A DNA stretch of 40,469 nt from a bacterium (GTDB lineage: Bacteria > BMS3Abin14): positions 45,324 through 85,792 of the forward strand of contig JARGFZ010000010.1 in NCBI GenBank assembly GCA_029210965.1, read 5' to 3'. Shown in pieces: positions 15,146-21,024 of the stretch (the first letter of the stretch is position 1; every line of letters begins with the position of its first letter). Both the position numbers and the translations under genes were made by a program. The notes under the pieces are model-generated. The model was given only the letters and a program-made list of their open reading frames with translations. It was not told the DNA's origin and ran no database searches.

Positions 15146-15164
15146 AATTCAGCTTTTGATCTTT
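15137..15164 (+). repeat. head module of a composite repeat, copy 3
   Basis: CTCTGCGGTAATTCAGC then TTTTGATCTTT, followed directly by a heptamer array; closest to the copy at 5301. Confidence 0.75.
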
Positions 15165-15192
15165 TTCTACGTTCTACATTCTACGTTCTACA
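15165..15192 (+). repeat. 7-bp tandem array, 4 alternating units, near the permease stop
   Basis: TTCTACG and TTCTACA alternate twice, then TTCTG; 9 nt from the stop codon of the minus-strand permease gene at 15202. Confidence 0.9.
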
Positions 15193-15201
15193 TTCTGTCC
15201 C

Positions 15202-16173
15202 TCAGAACAAATAATGATACGCATACGCCAGCCCTATCGTACCGGTAAGGCATATTCCCAGGTACAGAAAGAACACTCTTCGGGCAAAGAAGGTCAGGAA
15301 TATCCCCATCACCGGGATGGCGGTGACCGGGCCACCCACCAGGAAGGCCAGGCCAGGCCCCTTGGCAAGAGGAAGGTCCACGAAGCCGTACAAAATGGCC
15401 GAAGCCATTATCTGATTGATGTGGAGGGGCACAACTGCCAGGGTGATGAGGGGGATGCTGAGCGGAAAAGTGTTGGTCAGCAGGGGCGAGATCCACTCAG
15501 TGGGGATGTAGCGGGCTGCCACGACCTCGATGAATACTCCCAACAGGACAAACTTTCCTATCTTCAAGGTGCCGTCTACGAATTTGCCGGCAAAGATGGC
15601 GAATTTGTTGCTGGTGCGCGATTCGATGTACTTCTTGCTGAACTGGTTGCGGCAGTCACACTGCAAGTCCTCGCAGGGGTAGTCGGGATCGTGAAAGTCT
15701 CCCCTGGGGATGCCCCGGGTGAACAGCTTGTCCATATCGAACCATCCCCGCCGCTGAAAATAAAGGGTGACGTAACCGGCGAAAAGTCCCATAAGGGCAG
15801 CCGACACCAGTTTCGCCACAGCCCACTGCTGGCCCAATTCCCAGGCGGTGAGGGTGTAGCCTGCCGGGCTCATGAGAGGGCTTGTCACAAGAAGGGCCAT
15901 GGCTGGTGCGAAGGGAACCCCAGCGAGGATCATGGAAATGCTAAGAGGAAGGATCCCACAGGCGCAGAGAGGACTGAAAAGCCCGATACCGACGGCTATC
16001 AGAATGGCGCTTCGCCCGAAGCGCTCCAACACATTGCGCAGCTTGATGTGCCAGCCCATGGTTCGGACCAGTGCTTCCATGGCAACTCCGGCTGCGAAGT
16101 ACCAGAAGATGTAGCGGAACTCGGCTACAAAGTCGGCGCCGAGACCGAGGATCTCATTGAAAAAAGATTCCAA
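15202..16173 (-). CDS. DUF318/ArsP-type permease
   Basis: 323 aa inner-membrane protein with about eight hydrophobic segments. The first half contains the family hallmark SPLCACGILPLSISMI (about 67-82) and LVTSPLMSPAGY; the second half repeats the fold (FVLLGVFIEVV..., VPLHINQIMASAILYG, LVGGPVTAIPVMG). A central cytoplasmic loop (about 160-205) carries the Cys cluster YPCEDLQCDC, which could bind a metal or sense redox state. PF03773 relatives export organoarsenicals or have unknown substrates; no arsenic genes are adjacent. TTG start at 16173 with AAGGAG 6 nt upstream. A sigma-54-type promoter lies about 110 bp upstream, suggesting conditional expression. Confidence 0.85.
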   Translation of the reverse strand: MESFFNEILGLGADFVAEFRYIFWYFAAGVAMEALVRTMGWHIKLRNVLERFGRSAILIAVGIGLFSPLCACGILPLSISMILAGVPFAPAMALLVTSPLMSPAGYTLTAWELGQQWAVAKLVSAALMGLFAGYVTLYFQRRGWFDMDKLFTRGIPRGDFHDPDYPCEDLQCDCRNQFSKKYIESRTSNKFAIFAGKFVDGTLKIGKFVLLGVFIEVVAARYIPTEWISPLLTNTFPLSIPLITLAVVPLHINQIMASAILYGFVDLPLAKGPGLAFLVGGPVTAIPVMGIFLTFFARRVFFLYLGICLTGTIGLAYAYHYLF

Positions 16174-16224
16174 ATAATTCTCCTTAGACAGGAACCTGTC
16201 ACCACTTTGATTCAGATGGTTGGC

Positions 16225-16246
16225 ATCTGGCCGAATTCAGCCAGAT
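16225..16246. repeat. inverted repeat in the permease leader
   Basis: ATCTGGC (16225-16231) and GCCAGAT (16240-16246) with an 8-nt spacer containing GAATTC. Lies in the 5' leader of the permease gene; could be an operator or leader hairpin. Confidence 0.5.
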
Positions 16247-16278
16247 AAGGCCCTTTTTGGCAGTGTAAGAGGCTACTT

Positions 16279-16296
16279 ATGCCATAGCTGTGCCAA
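16279..16296 (-). promoter_or_regulatory. sigma-54-type promoter upstream of the permease gene
   Basis: On the minus strand: TTGGCAC (-24) and ATGGCAT (-12), with the invariant GG and GC separated by exactly 10 nt. The -24 half is a perfect consensus; the -12 half has TGGC for TTGC. Predicted start near 16270, leaving a leader of about 97 nt. Confidence 0.55.
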
Positions 16297-16302
16297 AACC
16301 TG

Positions 16303-16330
16303 CAGAATTCAGAATCCAGGAGCCAGAAGC
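16303..16330 (-). repeat. 7-bp tandem array, 4 units
   Basis: Units CAGAATT, CAGAATC, CAGGAGC, CAGAAGC, just upstream of the sigma-54-type promoter. Confidence 0.75.
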
Positions 16331-16345
16331 CGGCACATAAGCTTT

Positions 16346-16385
16346 TCTCCCTTTCCCCGATTCACCCCATCCCCGTTTCGGCGTT
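16346..16385 (+). repeat. 8-bp tandem array, 4-5 units, 18 nt from a stop codon
   Basis: Units TCTCCCTT, TCCCCGAT, TCACCCCA, TCCCCGTT, TCGGCGTT. TCNCCNNN pattern as at 11584 and 12347. Lies 3' of the minus-strand TauE-like gene. Confidence 0.65.
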
Positions 16386-16403
16386 GCTGAAATGAATTGA
16401 TTC

Positions 16404-17162
16404 TCAGTTCAGCAATGCCATGACGCCTTCTGCCCCCACCTTGAACGCAATTACCATAATGATGATCCCGATGAGGATCCGGATGGCCTTGGGGTTTACC
16501 TGTCGAGAGGCATAAACACCCCCGAGCCCGGCTCCGGCAAGGGCGGCGGCAGCTAAAATTATAGCCTCTTTCAGTGGGAAGCCGGCATCGGGAAGGTGAA
16601 AGAGGAAGGCTGAGAAGGTGCTGATGGTGACAACCAGGGATGTTGTCCCAACGGCTTCCCTGGCCGGGTAACCCCTGATAAGAAGGATGGGTACAAGGAG
16701 AAAACCTCCTCCGACGCCGACCAAAGCGCTGAAAAAACCCATGAGAAAACCAATAAACAGAGTGGCCGCCGCGGGCAGGAGATAGGACTTGTCCGTGAGG
16801 CGTAAGGGTTCTCCAGACCTCAGCGCGCGCAGAGCTACATAGAAAGCAGTCGCGGCAAGGATGATCTTCACCAGGCTAATCGGAACGGCCTGAAGGGCCA
16901 ATACGCCCAGCGGCGCTCCAAAGACAGCGGCAGTGCCCGTGGCCAGGCCCGTTTTTACATGGACGAGGCGCTTTCGCATGTATGTATAGGCAGTCCCTGC
17001 GCCGGTAGCAACGCTCAAAAGCAGCCCGAGAGGAATGGCCCCGGTGGCAAAGTCAAGTCCCCACCATGAAAGAAGGGGTACATAAATAATGCCGCTTCCC
17101 AACCCCATCATGCCGAAGAGGGCGGCTGTTATCATGACCAGGATGAAAAGTAGTGCCAGCAT
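16404..17162 (-). CDS. TauE/SafE (DUF81) family membrane permease
   Basis: 252 aa from ATG 17162. Upstream in-frame codons to 17279 pass through two short-period repeat arrays and are probably not translated. Two related halves of four membrane segments each; family motifs are MMGLGSGIIYVPLLSWWGLDFATG at the start and GFFSALVGVGGGFLLVPILLIRGYPAREAVGTTS in the second half, the duplicated glycine-rich G-x-G-x-G loops of the TauE/SafE family. Members move sulfur-containing or other organic anions (sulfite, sulfoacetate) across the inner membrane; the substrate cannot be read from this sequence. No ribosome site of note. Same strand as the DUF318 permease downstream but separated by its promoter region. 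Confidence 0.85.
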   Translation of the reverse strand: MLALLFILVMITAALFGMMGLGSGIIYVPLLSWWGLDFATGAIPLGLLLSVATGAGTAYTYMRKRLVHVKTGLATGTAAVFGAPLGVLALQAVPISLVKIILAATAFYVALRALRSGEPLRLTDKSYLLPAAATLFIGFLMGFFSALVGVGGGFLLVPILLIRGYPAREAVGTTSLVVTISTFSAFLFHLPDAGFPLKEAIILAAAALAGAGLGGVYASRQVNPKAIRILIGIIIMVIAFKVGAEGVMALLN

Positions 17163-17185
17163 GGGAAAATACAGTACAGGAAAGA

Positions 17186-17206
17186 GAATCCAGAATCCAG
17201 AATCCA
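17186..17206 (-). repeat. 7-bp tandem array, 3 perfect units
   Basis: Three identical GAATCCA units; one of the few arrays with fewer than four. Confidence 0.8.
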
Positions 17207-17257
17207 GTAGAGAACACCGTGTGTGCGTGGAGCGTGAGAGCGTCAGATCTTTCTCAT

Positions 17258-17285
17258 ACACGCTATACGCCGTACGCAATTACGA
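17258..17285 (+). repeat. 7-bp tandem array, 4 units
   Basis: Units TACACGC, TATACGC, CGTACGC, AATTACG. Confidence 0.7.
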
Positions 17286-17443
17286 GTTCTCCGAACCTGG
17301 AACCTGAAATAGGGGACAAGAAAATAGCGAGTGTCGGAGTCGAATATGTTCAGGAGAATTCGTCAGCTGGCTTGTGAAAGTTTGCATAAATAGTCGTATT
17401 TACACTATATGTAAGCCCTTGTGCATTTTTTCTCAAAAAATAC

Positions 17444-17472
17444 TTGACATGGCGTAGCACGCTTGTTAAAAT
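17444..17472 (+). promoter_or_regulatory. strong sigma-70-type promoter of the small-peptide operon
   Basis: TTGACA (17444-17449), 17-bp spacer, TAAAAT (17467-17472). The -10 box is embedded in the palindrome 17461-17482. Confidence 0.88.
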
Positions 17473-17482
17473 TTTAACAAGC
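17461..17482. promoter_or_regulatory. perfect 22-bp palindromic operator over the -10 box
   Basis: Half-site GCTTGTTAAAA followed immediately by its exact inverted complement. It covers the -10 box and the likely transcription start, the classic place for a dimeric repressor. The regulator is not encoded next to it. Confidence 0.85.
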
Positions 17483-17527
17483 TCAGAGGATGAAACACAC
17501 GGTCTTAAGTTTAAGGAGGTGATCAAA

Positions 17528-17671
17528 ATGATGGAATTCCTGCTAACGATGGGTGTCATAGCCCTTGTTTTCGTTGCTGCGACCATCGTGGTCGCCCTGA
17601 TTTCGGGAGCACTTATGAAGCTGAAGGAATCGGCCTTAAGGCGAAATGCTGAGAAATCCAGCCCGAAATGA
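17528..17671 (+). CDS. small single-span membrane protein, paralogue 1
   Basis: 47 aa (MMEFLLTMGVIALVFVAATI...LKESALRRNAEKSSPK). One hydrophobic span (about residues 4-30) and a basic, charged tail, so probably inserted in the inner membrane with the tail in the cytoplasm. Start chosen for the near-perfect Shine-Dalgarno AAGGAGGTGATC 4 nt upstream. A second, clearly related peptide follows 32 bp later: shared pattern M-x-EF, then F-x-AAT-x-x-VAL-x-x-G-x-L. I do not recognise a named family. The strong promoter, strong ribosome sites and own terminator argue for a real, well-expressed, repressor-controlled two-peptide operon; a stress-induced membrane peptide role is only a guess. Confidence 0.75.
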   Translation: MMEFLLTMGVIALVFVAATIVVALISGALMKLKESALRRNAEKSSPK

Positions 17672-17703
17672 TATCGGGCATGGAGCTTGGAGGAGGTGCT
17701 AAC

Positions 17704-17841
17704 ATGTTAGAATTCATCACAATGCTGTCAGTCGTCGCCATGATCTTTTGTGCCGCTACTGTTTTCGTAGCTCTCTTCGCCGGCGGTGTTCTCAAAGCCA
17801 GCCGGGCCATGAGAAAGAAGGCAACCCAGGAAATTTCCTGA
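17704..17841 (+). CDS. small single-span membrane protein, paralogue 2
   Basis: 45 aa (MLEFITMLSVVAMIFCAATV...KASRAMRKKATQEIS). Same layout as the upstream 47-aa peptide: hydrophobic span about residues 4-29, then a basic tail; one Cys at position 15 inside the span. GGAGGTGCTAAC precedes the ATG, again a strong ribosome site. The pair look like a tandem duplication that has diverged to about one third identity while keeping EF near the start and AAT-x-x-VAL-x-x-G. Followed after 26 bp by a strong intrinsic terminator, so the operon ends here. Function unknown. Confidence 0.75.
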   Translation: MLEFITMLSVVAMIFCAATVFVALFAGGVLKASRAMRKKATQEIS

Positions 17842-17864
17842 CCTGGTAATAGTGATCTCGTAGA

Positions 17865-17895
17865 GAGGGGAGCCATCAGGCTCCCCTTTTTTTTT
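17865..17895 (+). terminator. rho-independent terminator of the small-peptide operon
   Basis: GGGGAGCC (17867-17874), loop ATCA, GGCTCCCC (17879-17886), then nine T. Strong. Confidence 0.95.
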
Positions 17896-18064
17896 CGAAA
17901 CGCGGAGGAAGGCTGTAGCCTTGGATAAAGCACAGCTAACATAAGTGCGATGTTTTCTAAACGCAGAGAACGCATCTTCCCGAAAAAAAAGTACCACACC
18001 TAAAGCTGTTGCTATTTGTCCCCTGAATCAAGCTTCTCTGCGTGTTCCACATCCATGCCTTTCA

Positions 18065-18092
18065 AATCACGATTCACGAGTTACTAATCACG
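18065..18092 (+). repeat. 7-bp tandem array, 4 units
   Basis: Units AATCACG, ATTCACG, AGTTACT, AATCACG. Confidence 0.75.
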
Positions 18093-18111
18093 GAATTTTT
18101 CTGACAATTTA

Positions 18112-18160
18112 TGTCCCCTGACAAGATGTGTCACAAAATTTGGTCTTAATATTGTCACAT
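18112..18160. promoter_or_regulatory. possible activator-binding sites upstream of the sigma-54-type promoter
   Basis: TGTCCCCTGACA (18112-18123, TGTC-N4-GACA), TGTGTCACA (18127-18135, palindromic about its central T) and TTGTCACAT (18152-18160). They lie 85-130 bp upstream of the -24 element, where enhancer-binding proteins usually sit. TTACA-N4-TGTAA near 18212-18226 is another palindrome in the same region. Confidence 0.4.
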
Positions 18161-18240
18161 TTCCAATTTGATACCCGGGATTTGTTCGGGAAAATGGAGT
18201 AAAATCAGACTATTACAAAAATGTAACAATTTCTGCCGGA

Positions 18241-18259
18241 TTGGCATCCCACTTGCAAA
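18241..18259 (+). promoter_or_regulatory. sigma-54-type promoter of a small-peptide gene
   Basis: TTGGCAT (-24) and CTTGCAA (-12); GG (18243-18244) and GC (18255-18256) are exactly 10 nt apart. Predicted start near 18267, 59 nt before the peptide ATG. Confidence 0.75.
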
Positions 18260-18325
18260 TACCTGATTGTAATTAATAGTGAGCAAGTGCCTGATTACAT
18301 GCAGATTCAAAAAGGGGCATCTGAA

Positions 18326-18433
18326 ATGAAGGCAAAAGCAATAGCCGTTGATAGGAGAAAGATTGTTGTGCTTCGGTTGGCATGGCTGCTTTCAGCGGGC
18401 GGTTGTTTAATGATCCTTCAACTCCTTTTTTGA
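18326..18433 (+). CDS. small membrane peptide behind the sigma-54-type promoter
   Basis: 35 aa (MKAKAIAVDRRKIVVLRLAW...MILQLLF). A basic head (K, R rich to residue 17) and a hydrophobic tail (about 18-35) ending on Phe suggest a tail-anchored or single-span membrane peptide. ATG 18326 has AAGGGG 9 nt upstream; an in-frame ATG at 18299 would give 44 aa. Too short for homology by eye and not of a family I know. Support is the well-placed sigma-54-type promoter just upstream and absence of any other gene before mraZ. Alternatively the transcript could be a small RNA. Confidence 0.5.
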   Translation: MKAKAIAVDRRKIVVLRLAWLLSAGGCLMILQLLF

Positions 18434-18512
18434 TCCTGTCAGTCTACTAAGGTGAGGCTGCCTGTCGTTTAGTCTCACCATGTAAAAGGTGTTTTACCCC
18501 CACCCCACCCCC

Positions 18513-18544
18513 TGGCCCGGGGCCGGTTTACCGGCTCCGGGCCA
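18513..18544 (+). terminator. 14-bp-stem GC-rich hairpin
   Basis: TGGCCCGGGGCCGG, loop TTTA, CCGGCTCCGGGCCA; all 14 pairs form in RNA with one G-U. Followed by AACCTCGTTT rather than a T-tract, so termination is possible but not certain. Confidence 0.55.
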
Positions 18545-18560
18545 ACCTCGTTTAAAAACA

Positions 18561-18588
18561 GTGCAGAGTGCAGGGTGTAGAGTGCAGA
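18561..18588 (-). repeat. 7-bp tandem array, 4 units
   Basis: Units GTGCAGA, GTGCAGG, GTGTAGA, GTGCAGA. Confidence 0.85.
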
Positions 18589-18617
18589 AAAAGTGGTCTG
18601 AAACCGAGACAGTGCTG

Positions 18618-18645
18618 GTGAACATTGAACCGCGAACTTTGATCA
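18618..18645 (-). repeat. 7-bp tandem array, 4 units
   Basis: Units GTGAACA, TTGAACC, GCGAACT, TTGATCA; degenerate but in clean register. Confidence 0.65.
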
Positions 18646-18959
18646 GGAAAAACCAGGACATTCAATTCTCAATCGTAATTTCCAATTTACGTTTTCCTTC
18701 GAATTGTGCACCTGACGAGATGGACGAGCCGCCCTCAGCACTGCTTGATTAGTCCCCAGACACCAGAAGCTGCCCTTCACCGACCCTGCTTTTTCTTTGG
18801 TCTTTGGACAATCCTCCATACCACCTTCTCCCACCACTTCCCAACAAACACTGAGATCCCTTTGAAAGCAGCCTCCATTCAGGTCAATTCAGGTCAATTT
18901 GTGTCCTGATTCAGGCCAGGCTCATTCTCTCCTAACCATTTGAAAACCTTTTTGTTTCC

Positions 18960-18988
18960 TTGACAATGGAATGGCCGGAAAGTATATT
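18960..18988 (+). promoter_or_regulatory. sigma-70-type promoter of the dcw cluster
   Basis: TTGACA (18960-18965), 17-bp spacer, TATATT (18983-18988). Predicted start about 18995, inside the MraZ box series. Confidence 0.9.
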
Positions 18989-19018
18989 GTGGGGCAAAGT
19001 GGTAGAAAGTGGGGAGAC
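18989..19018 (+). promoter_or_regulatory. MraZ-binding boxes (three, 10-bp spacing)
   Basis: GTGGGGCAAA, GTGGTAGAAA and GTGGGGAGAC stand head to tail with 10-bp period: TGGGN-type boxes separated by 5 nt, the known target of MraZ. The middle box has TGGT. Position right after the -10 box predicts autorepression; the third box doubles as the ribosome site (GGGGAG). Confidence 0.88.
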
Positions 19019-19026
19019 ACGCAACC

Positions 19027-19479
19027 ATGAACCACGCACCCTTCAGAGGCCGGTACCAGCATGCCCTGGATGACAAGGGACGCCTAAGCATCCCATCCAG
19101 GTTCCGGGAGACCCTTGTCCAGGAGCATGACGGACGCCTGATCATCACCAACCTGCCCCATTGCCTGGTGGCATACACTCCCGACCAGTGGGAAGCCATT
19201 GAAGCCAGATCGGGAAAGCTTTCCACGGTCAAAAGCAATGTACAGAGTTTCCTTCGGTACTTCTACTCCGGCGCAACGGAATGTGAGCTTGATAAGCAGG
19301 GTCGTGTCCTTATCCCGCCGTCTCTGAGAGAGGCCATAGACCTGGACAGACAGGTCGTCATCGCTGGGATGCTGAATCGCCTCGAGATCTGGAGCCAGGT
19401 CAGGTGGGATGAGGAGATGAAAAAGGCCATGGAGAACTTTGACGATATCTCCGACGAGCTAGCCGATTTCGGCCTTTAG
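19027..19479 (+). CDS. mraZ: transcriptional regulator MraZ
   Basis: 150 aa from ATG 19027 (GGGGAG about 10 nt upstream; a GTG at 19009 would put the ribosome site inside the gene). Two AbrB-like swapped-hairpin repeats, each with its signature: DDKGRLSIPSRFR near residues 16-28 and DKQGRVLIPPSLR near 90-102. MraZ forms ring-shaped oligomers and binds direct repeats in front of its own gene, controlling the dcw cluster; matching boxes are present just upstream. First gene of the cluster, 189 bp before rsmH. Confidence 0.97.
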   Translation: MNHAPFRGRYQHALDDKGRLSIPSRFRETLVQEHDGRLIITNLPHCLVAYTPDQWEAIEARSGKLSTVKSNVQSFLRYFYSGATECELDKQGRVLIPPSLREAIDLDRQVVIAGMLNRLEIWSQVRWDEEMKKAMENFDDISDELADFGL

Positions 19480-19523
19480 ACCAACACCTCCATGCTTGAT
19501 GGGCTCTCCAGGATTCCAACAAA

Positions 19524-19620
19524 CAGGATGTTCGCGAAGCGTGCATCCTGGGGTGAGCGCCACGCCAATGGCATGGGACGGATTGACCGGCACTGGCGAG
19601 GGATCACGCCCAAGGCGTGA
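19524..19620 (+). other. two hairpins in the mraZ-rsmH gap
   Basis: CAGGATG (19524-19530) pairs with CATCCTG (19544-19550); TCACGCC-CAA-GGCGTGA at 19604-19620 is a further copy of the recurrent 7-bp-stem hairpin. Neither has a T-tract, so they may tune rather than stop transcription into rsmH. Confidence 0.5.
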
Positions 19621-19668
19621 CCGCCCGACAGAAAACTCGCAGAGCCTTTTGAACACGGGAGAAACAAA

Positions 19669-20652
19669 TTGACCGGGATCGAGGTGCTCAGTCGCCACGT
19701 ACCGGTCCTGTTGGAGGAGGTCCTTGAGGGTCTGGCCCTCCGGCAGGGCGGAGTTTACCTGGACGGAACCATCGGGTGGGGCGGCCATACTTCCCGGATA
19801 CTCCAAATGTACGAGGATACCCGTGTTATCGGGTTGGATCGTGATGCCGCGGCTCTGGAGGCCGTTTCCCGAAAGCTGGCGAACTTTGGCGACAGGGTTT
19901 TGCTTTTTCACAGTGACTTTCGCGAGTTGGACAAGGTGCTCGATGAAGCCGGTGTCGGGTTGGTGGATGGGATACTCATGGACCTGGGGGTTTCTTCCAT
20001 GCAGCTTGAAGATGCCAACAGGGGGTTCTCCTTTGCCCAGGATGGTCCCCTTGACATGAGAATGGACCCCGATTCAGGAGTTGCGGCGGCTGAGATCGTT
20101 AACACATGGGCACAGACAGACCTTGCCAACCTGTTTTTCAAGTATGGAGAGGAAAAACGCTCCAGGGCCATTGCAGCGGCCATTGTGAGGACAAGAGAAG
20201 CATCCCCCATAGAGAATACGCTGCAGCTGGCGGATCTTATCAGTTCGGTGCCGGGGATGGGCAAAGTGAGAAATATACACCCGGCAACCCGTACGTTCCA
20301 GGCGCTGCGCATCGAAGTGAACGATGAACTCGATGCAGTGAGACAGGTTATCCCTGCCGGTGTCGAGCGCCTGACCCCGGGAGGCAGGTTGGCGATAATA
20401 AGCTTTCACTCCCTTGAGGATCGCATCGTCAAGAGAAGTTTCAGGGAGCTGGAAAGTCCTTGCCGCTGCCCCAAAGAATTTCCTGAATGCCGGTGCGGAA
20501 AAGTAAGCGCGGGGAAGGTGCTGACCAGGCGACCAGTGGTTCCTTCCGAAAAGGAGATCATGGTCAACCCTCGCAGCCGAAGTGCGAAGTTGAGAGTATT
20601 TGAAAAAGGCAGCACGCAGGACGCAGAACGCAGAACGCAGAATGGAAATTAA
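19669..20652 (+). CDS. rsmH: 16S rRNA (cytosine-1402-N4) methyltransferase RsmH
   Basis: 327 aa (MraW). S-adenosylmethionine site YLDGTIGWGGHT (about residues 29-40) and DRDAAALEAV, then GILMDLGVSSMQLED, and the conserved C-terminal ISFHSLEDRIVKR. Methylates N4 of C1402 in the ribosomal P site. TTG start with GGGAG 8 nt upstream. Odd point: the last ~15 residues (STQDAERRTQNGN) are encoded by a 7-bp tandem array (20612-20646), so the original stop was probably earlier and the tail is an extension by repeat DNA. A C-terminal Cys-rich segment (CRCPKEFPECRCG) precedes it. Confidence 0.97.
   Translation: MTGIEVLSRHVPVLLEEVLEGLALRQGGVYLDGTIGWGGHTSRILQMYEDTRVIGLDRDAAALEAVSRKLANFGDRVLLFHSDFRELDKVLDEAGVGLVDGILMDLGVSSMQLEDANRGFSFAQDGPLDMRMDPDSGVAAAEIVNTWAQTDLANLFFKYGEEKRSRAIAAAIVRTREASPIENTLQLADLISSVPGMGKVRNIHPATRTFQALRIEVNDELDAVRQVIPAGVERLTPGGRLAIISFHSLEDRIVKRSFRELESPCRCPKEFPECRCGKVSAGKVLTRRPVVPSEKEIMVNPRSRSAKLRVFEKGSTQDAERRTQNGN
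20612..20646 (-). repeat. 7-bp tandem array, 4-5 units, inside the 3' end of rsmH
   Basis: Units GCACGCA, GGACGCA, GAACGCA, GAACGCA, GAATGGA. Translated as the RsmH tail. Confidence 0.85.
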
Positions 20653-20660
20653 TAGCCGTT

Positions 20661-20688
20661 ACTTGGAACTCGGAACCTGGAACCTGGA
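20661..20688 (-). repeat. 7-bp tandem array, 4 units, filling the rsmH-ftsL gap
   Basis: Units ACTTGGA, ACTCGGA, ACCTGGA, ACCTGGA; occupies most of the 48-bp gap, 8 nt after the rsmH stop. Confidence 0.85.
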
Positions 20689-20700
20689 ACTATTTTAACT

Positions 20701-21024
20701 ATGACCACAGCCGCTGAGACAAAAGTAAGGCAGTCCGGGCAGATCACCCTGAGGGGAGGATTGAAGGATTTCGCCTTCGCTCTGATGGTGTTGATGCTTT
20801 TAGGCTGTGCCATTTTCATAACAGCCTGGAGACGGGTCGCTTTCATAGAAGTGGGGTACGAGATCAGGAGGCTGGAAAAAAGTGAATCTGAGTTTCTTCG
20901 TCTACAGCATGAGATGGAGATAGAAAGAGCCATGCTCAGTAGCCCGGAACGGATAGAAAAGGTGGCCCGGGCCAGGTTCGGGCTGAGAGAACCGGAACCT
21001 GGACAGATCAGGGTTGTGCCATGA
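20701..21024 (+). CDS. ftsL: cell division protein FtsL
   Basis: 107 aa bitopic protein: short cytoplasmic N-terminus (1-25), one membrane span (about 26-46, FALMVLMLLGCAIFITAW), then a periplasmic coiled-coil (about 50-85, heptad-like EVGYEIRRLEKSESEFLRLQHEMEIE). FtsL-type length and position between rsmH and ftsI. Works with FtsB and FtsQ in the divisome to activate FtsWI. ATG start lacks a good ribosome site; only the heptamer array precedes it. Overlaps ftsI by 4 bp. Confidence 0.9.
   Translation: MTTAAETKVRQSGQITLRGGLKDFAFALMVLMLLGCAIFITAWRRVAFIEVGYEIRRLEKSESEFLRLQHEMEIERAMLSSPERIEKVARARFGLREPEPGQIRVVP

Larger units (their letters stand above)
17163..17527. other. intergenic region upstream of the small-peptide operon
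   Basis: Between divergent genes. Contains three GAATCCA units at 17186-17206, a heptamer array at 17258-17285, three CCTGGAA-like units near 17291-17310, then the strong promoter with palindromic operator (17444-17482). Confidence 0.65.
17842..18325. other. intergenic region with repeats and a sigma-54-type control region
   Basis: Terminator, then a GATAAAGCACAG...ATGTTTTCTAAACGCAGAG module (about 17920-17966), a heptamer array (18065-18092), TGTC-rich possible activator sites, and the sigma-54-type promoter at 18241. Confidence 0.65.
18434..19026. other. 593-bp intergenic region before mraZ
   Basis: No convincing gene. Contains a strong hairpin (18513-18544), heptamer arrays at 18561-18588 and 18618-18645 with a weaker continuation near 18663-18690, a 10-bp word (AATTCAGGTC) repeated near 18876-18895, and the mraZ promoter with MraZ boxes. 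Confidence 0.65.

Noticed and set aside
15214-16248. 344-aa open frame on the plus strand opposite the DUF318 permease
   Set aside because: Mirror of a clear membrane protein; composition rich in charged residues and Gly/His with no domain.
19009-19026. GTG start for mraZ six codons upstream
   Set aside because: It would place the ribosome site and the third MraZ box inside the coding region; ATG 19027 fits the usual MraZ N-terminus.
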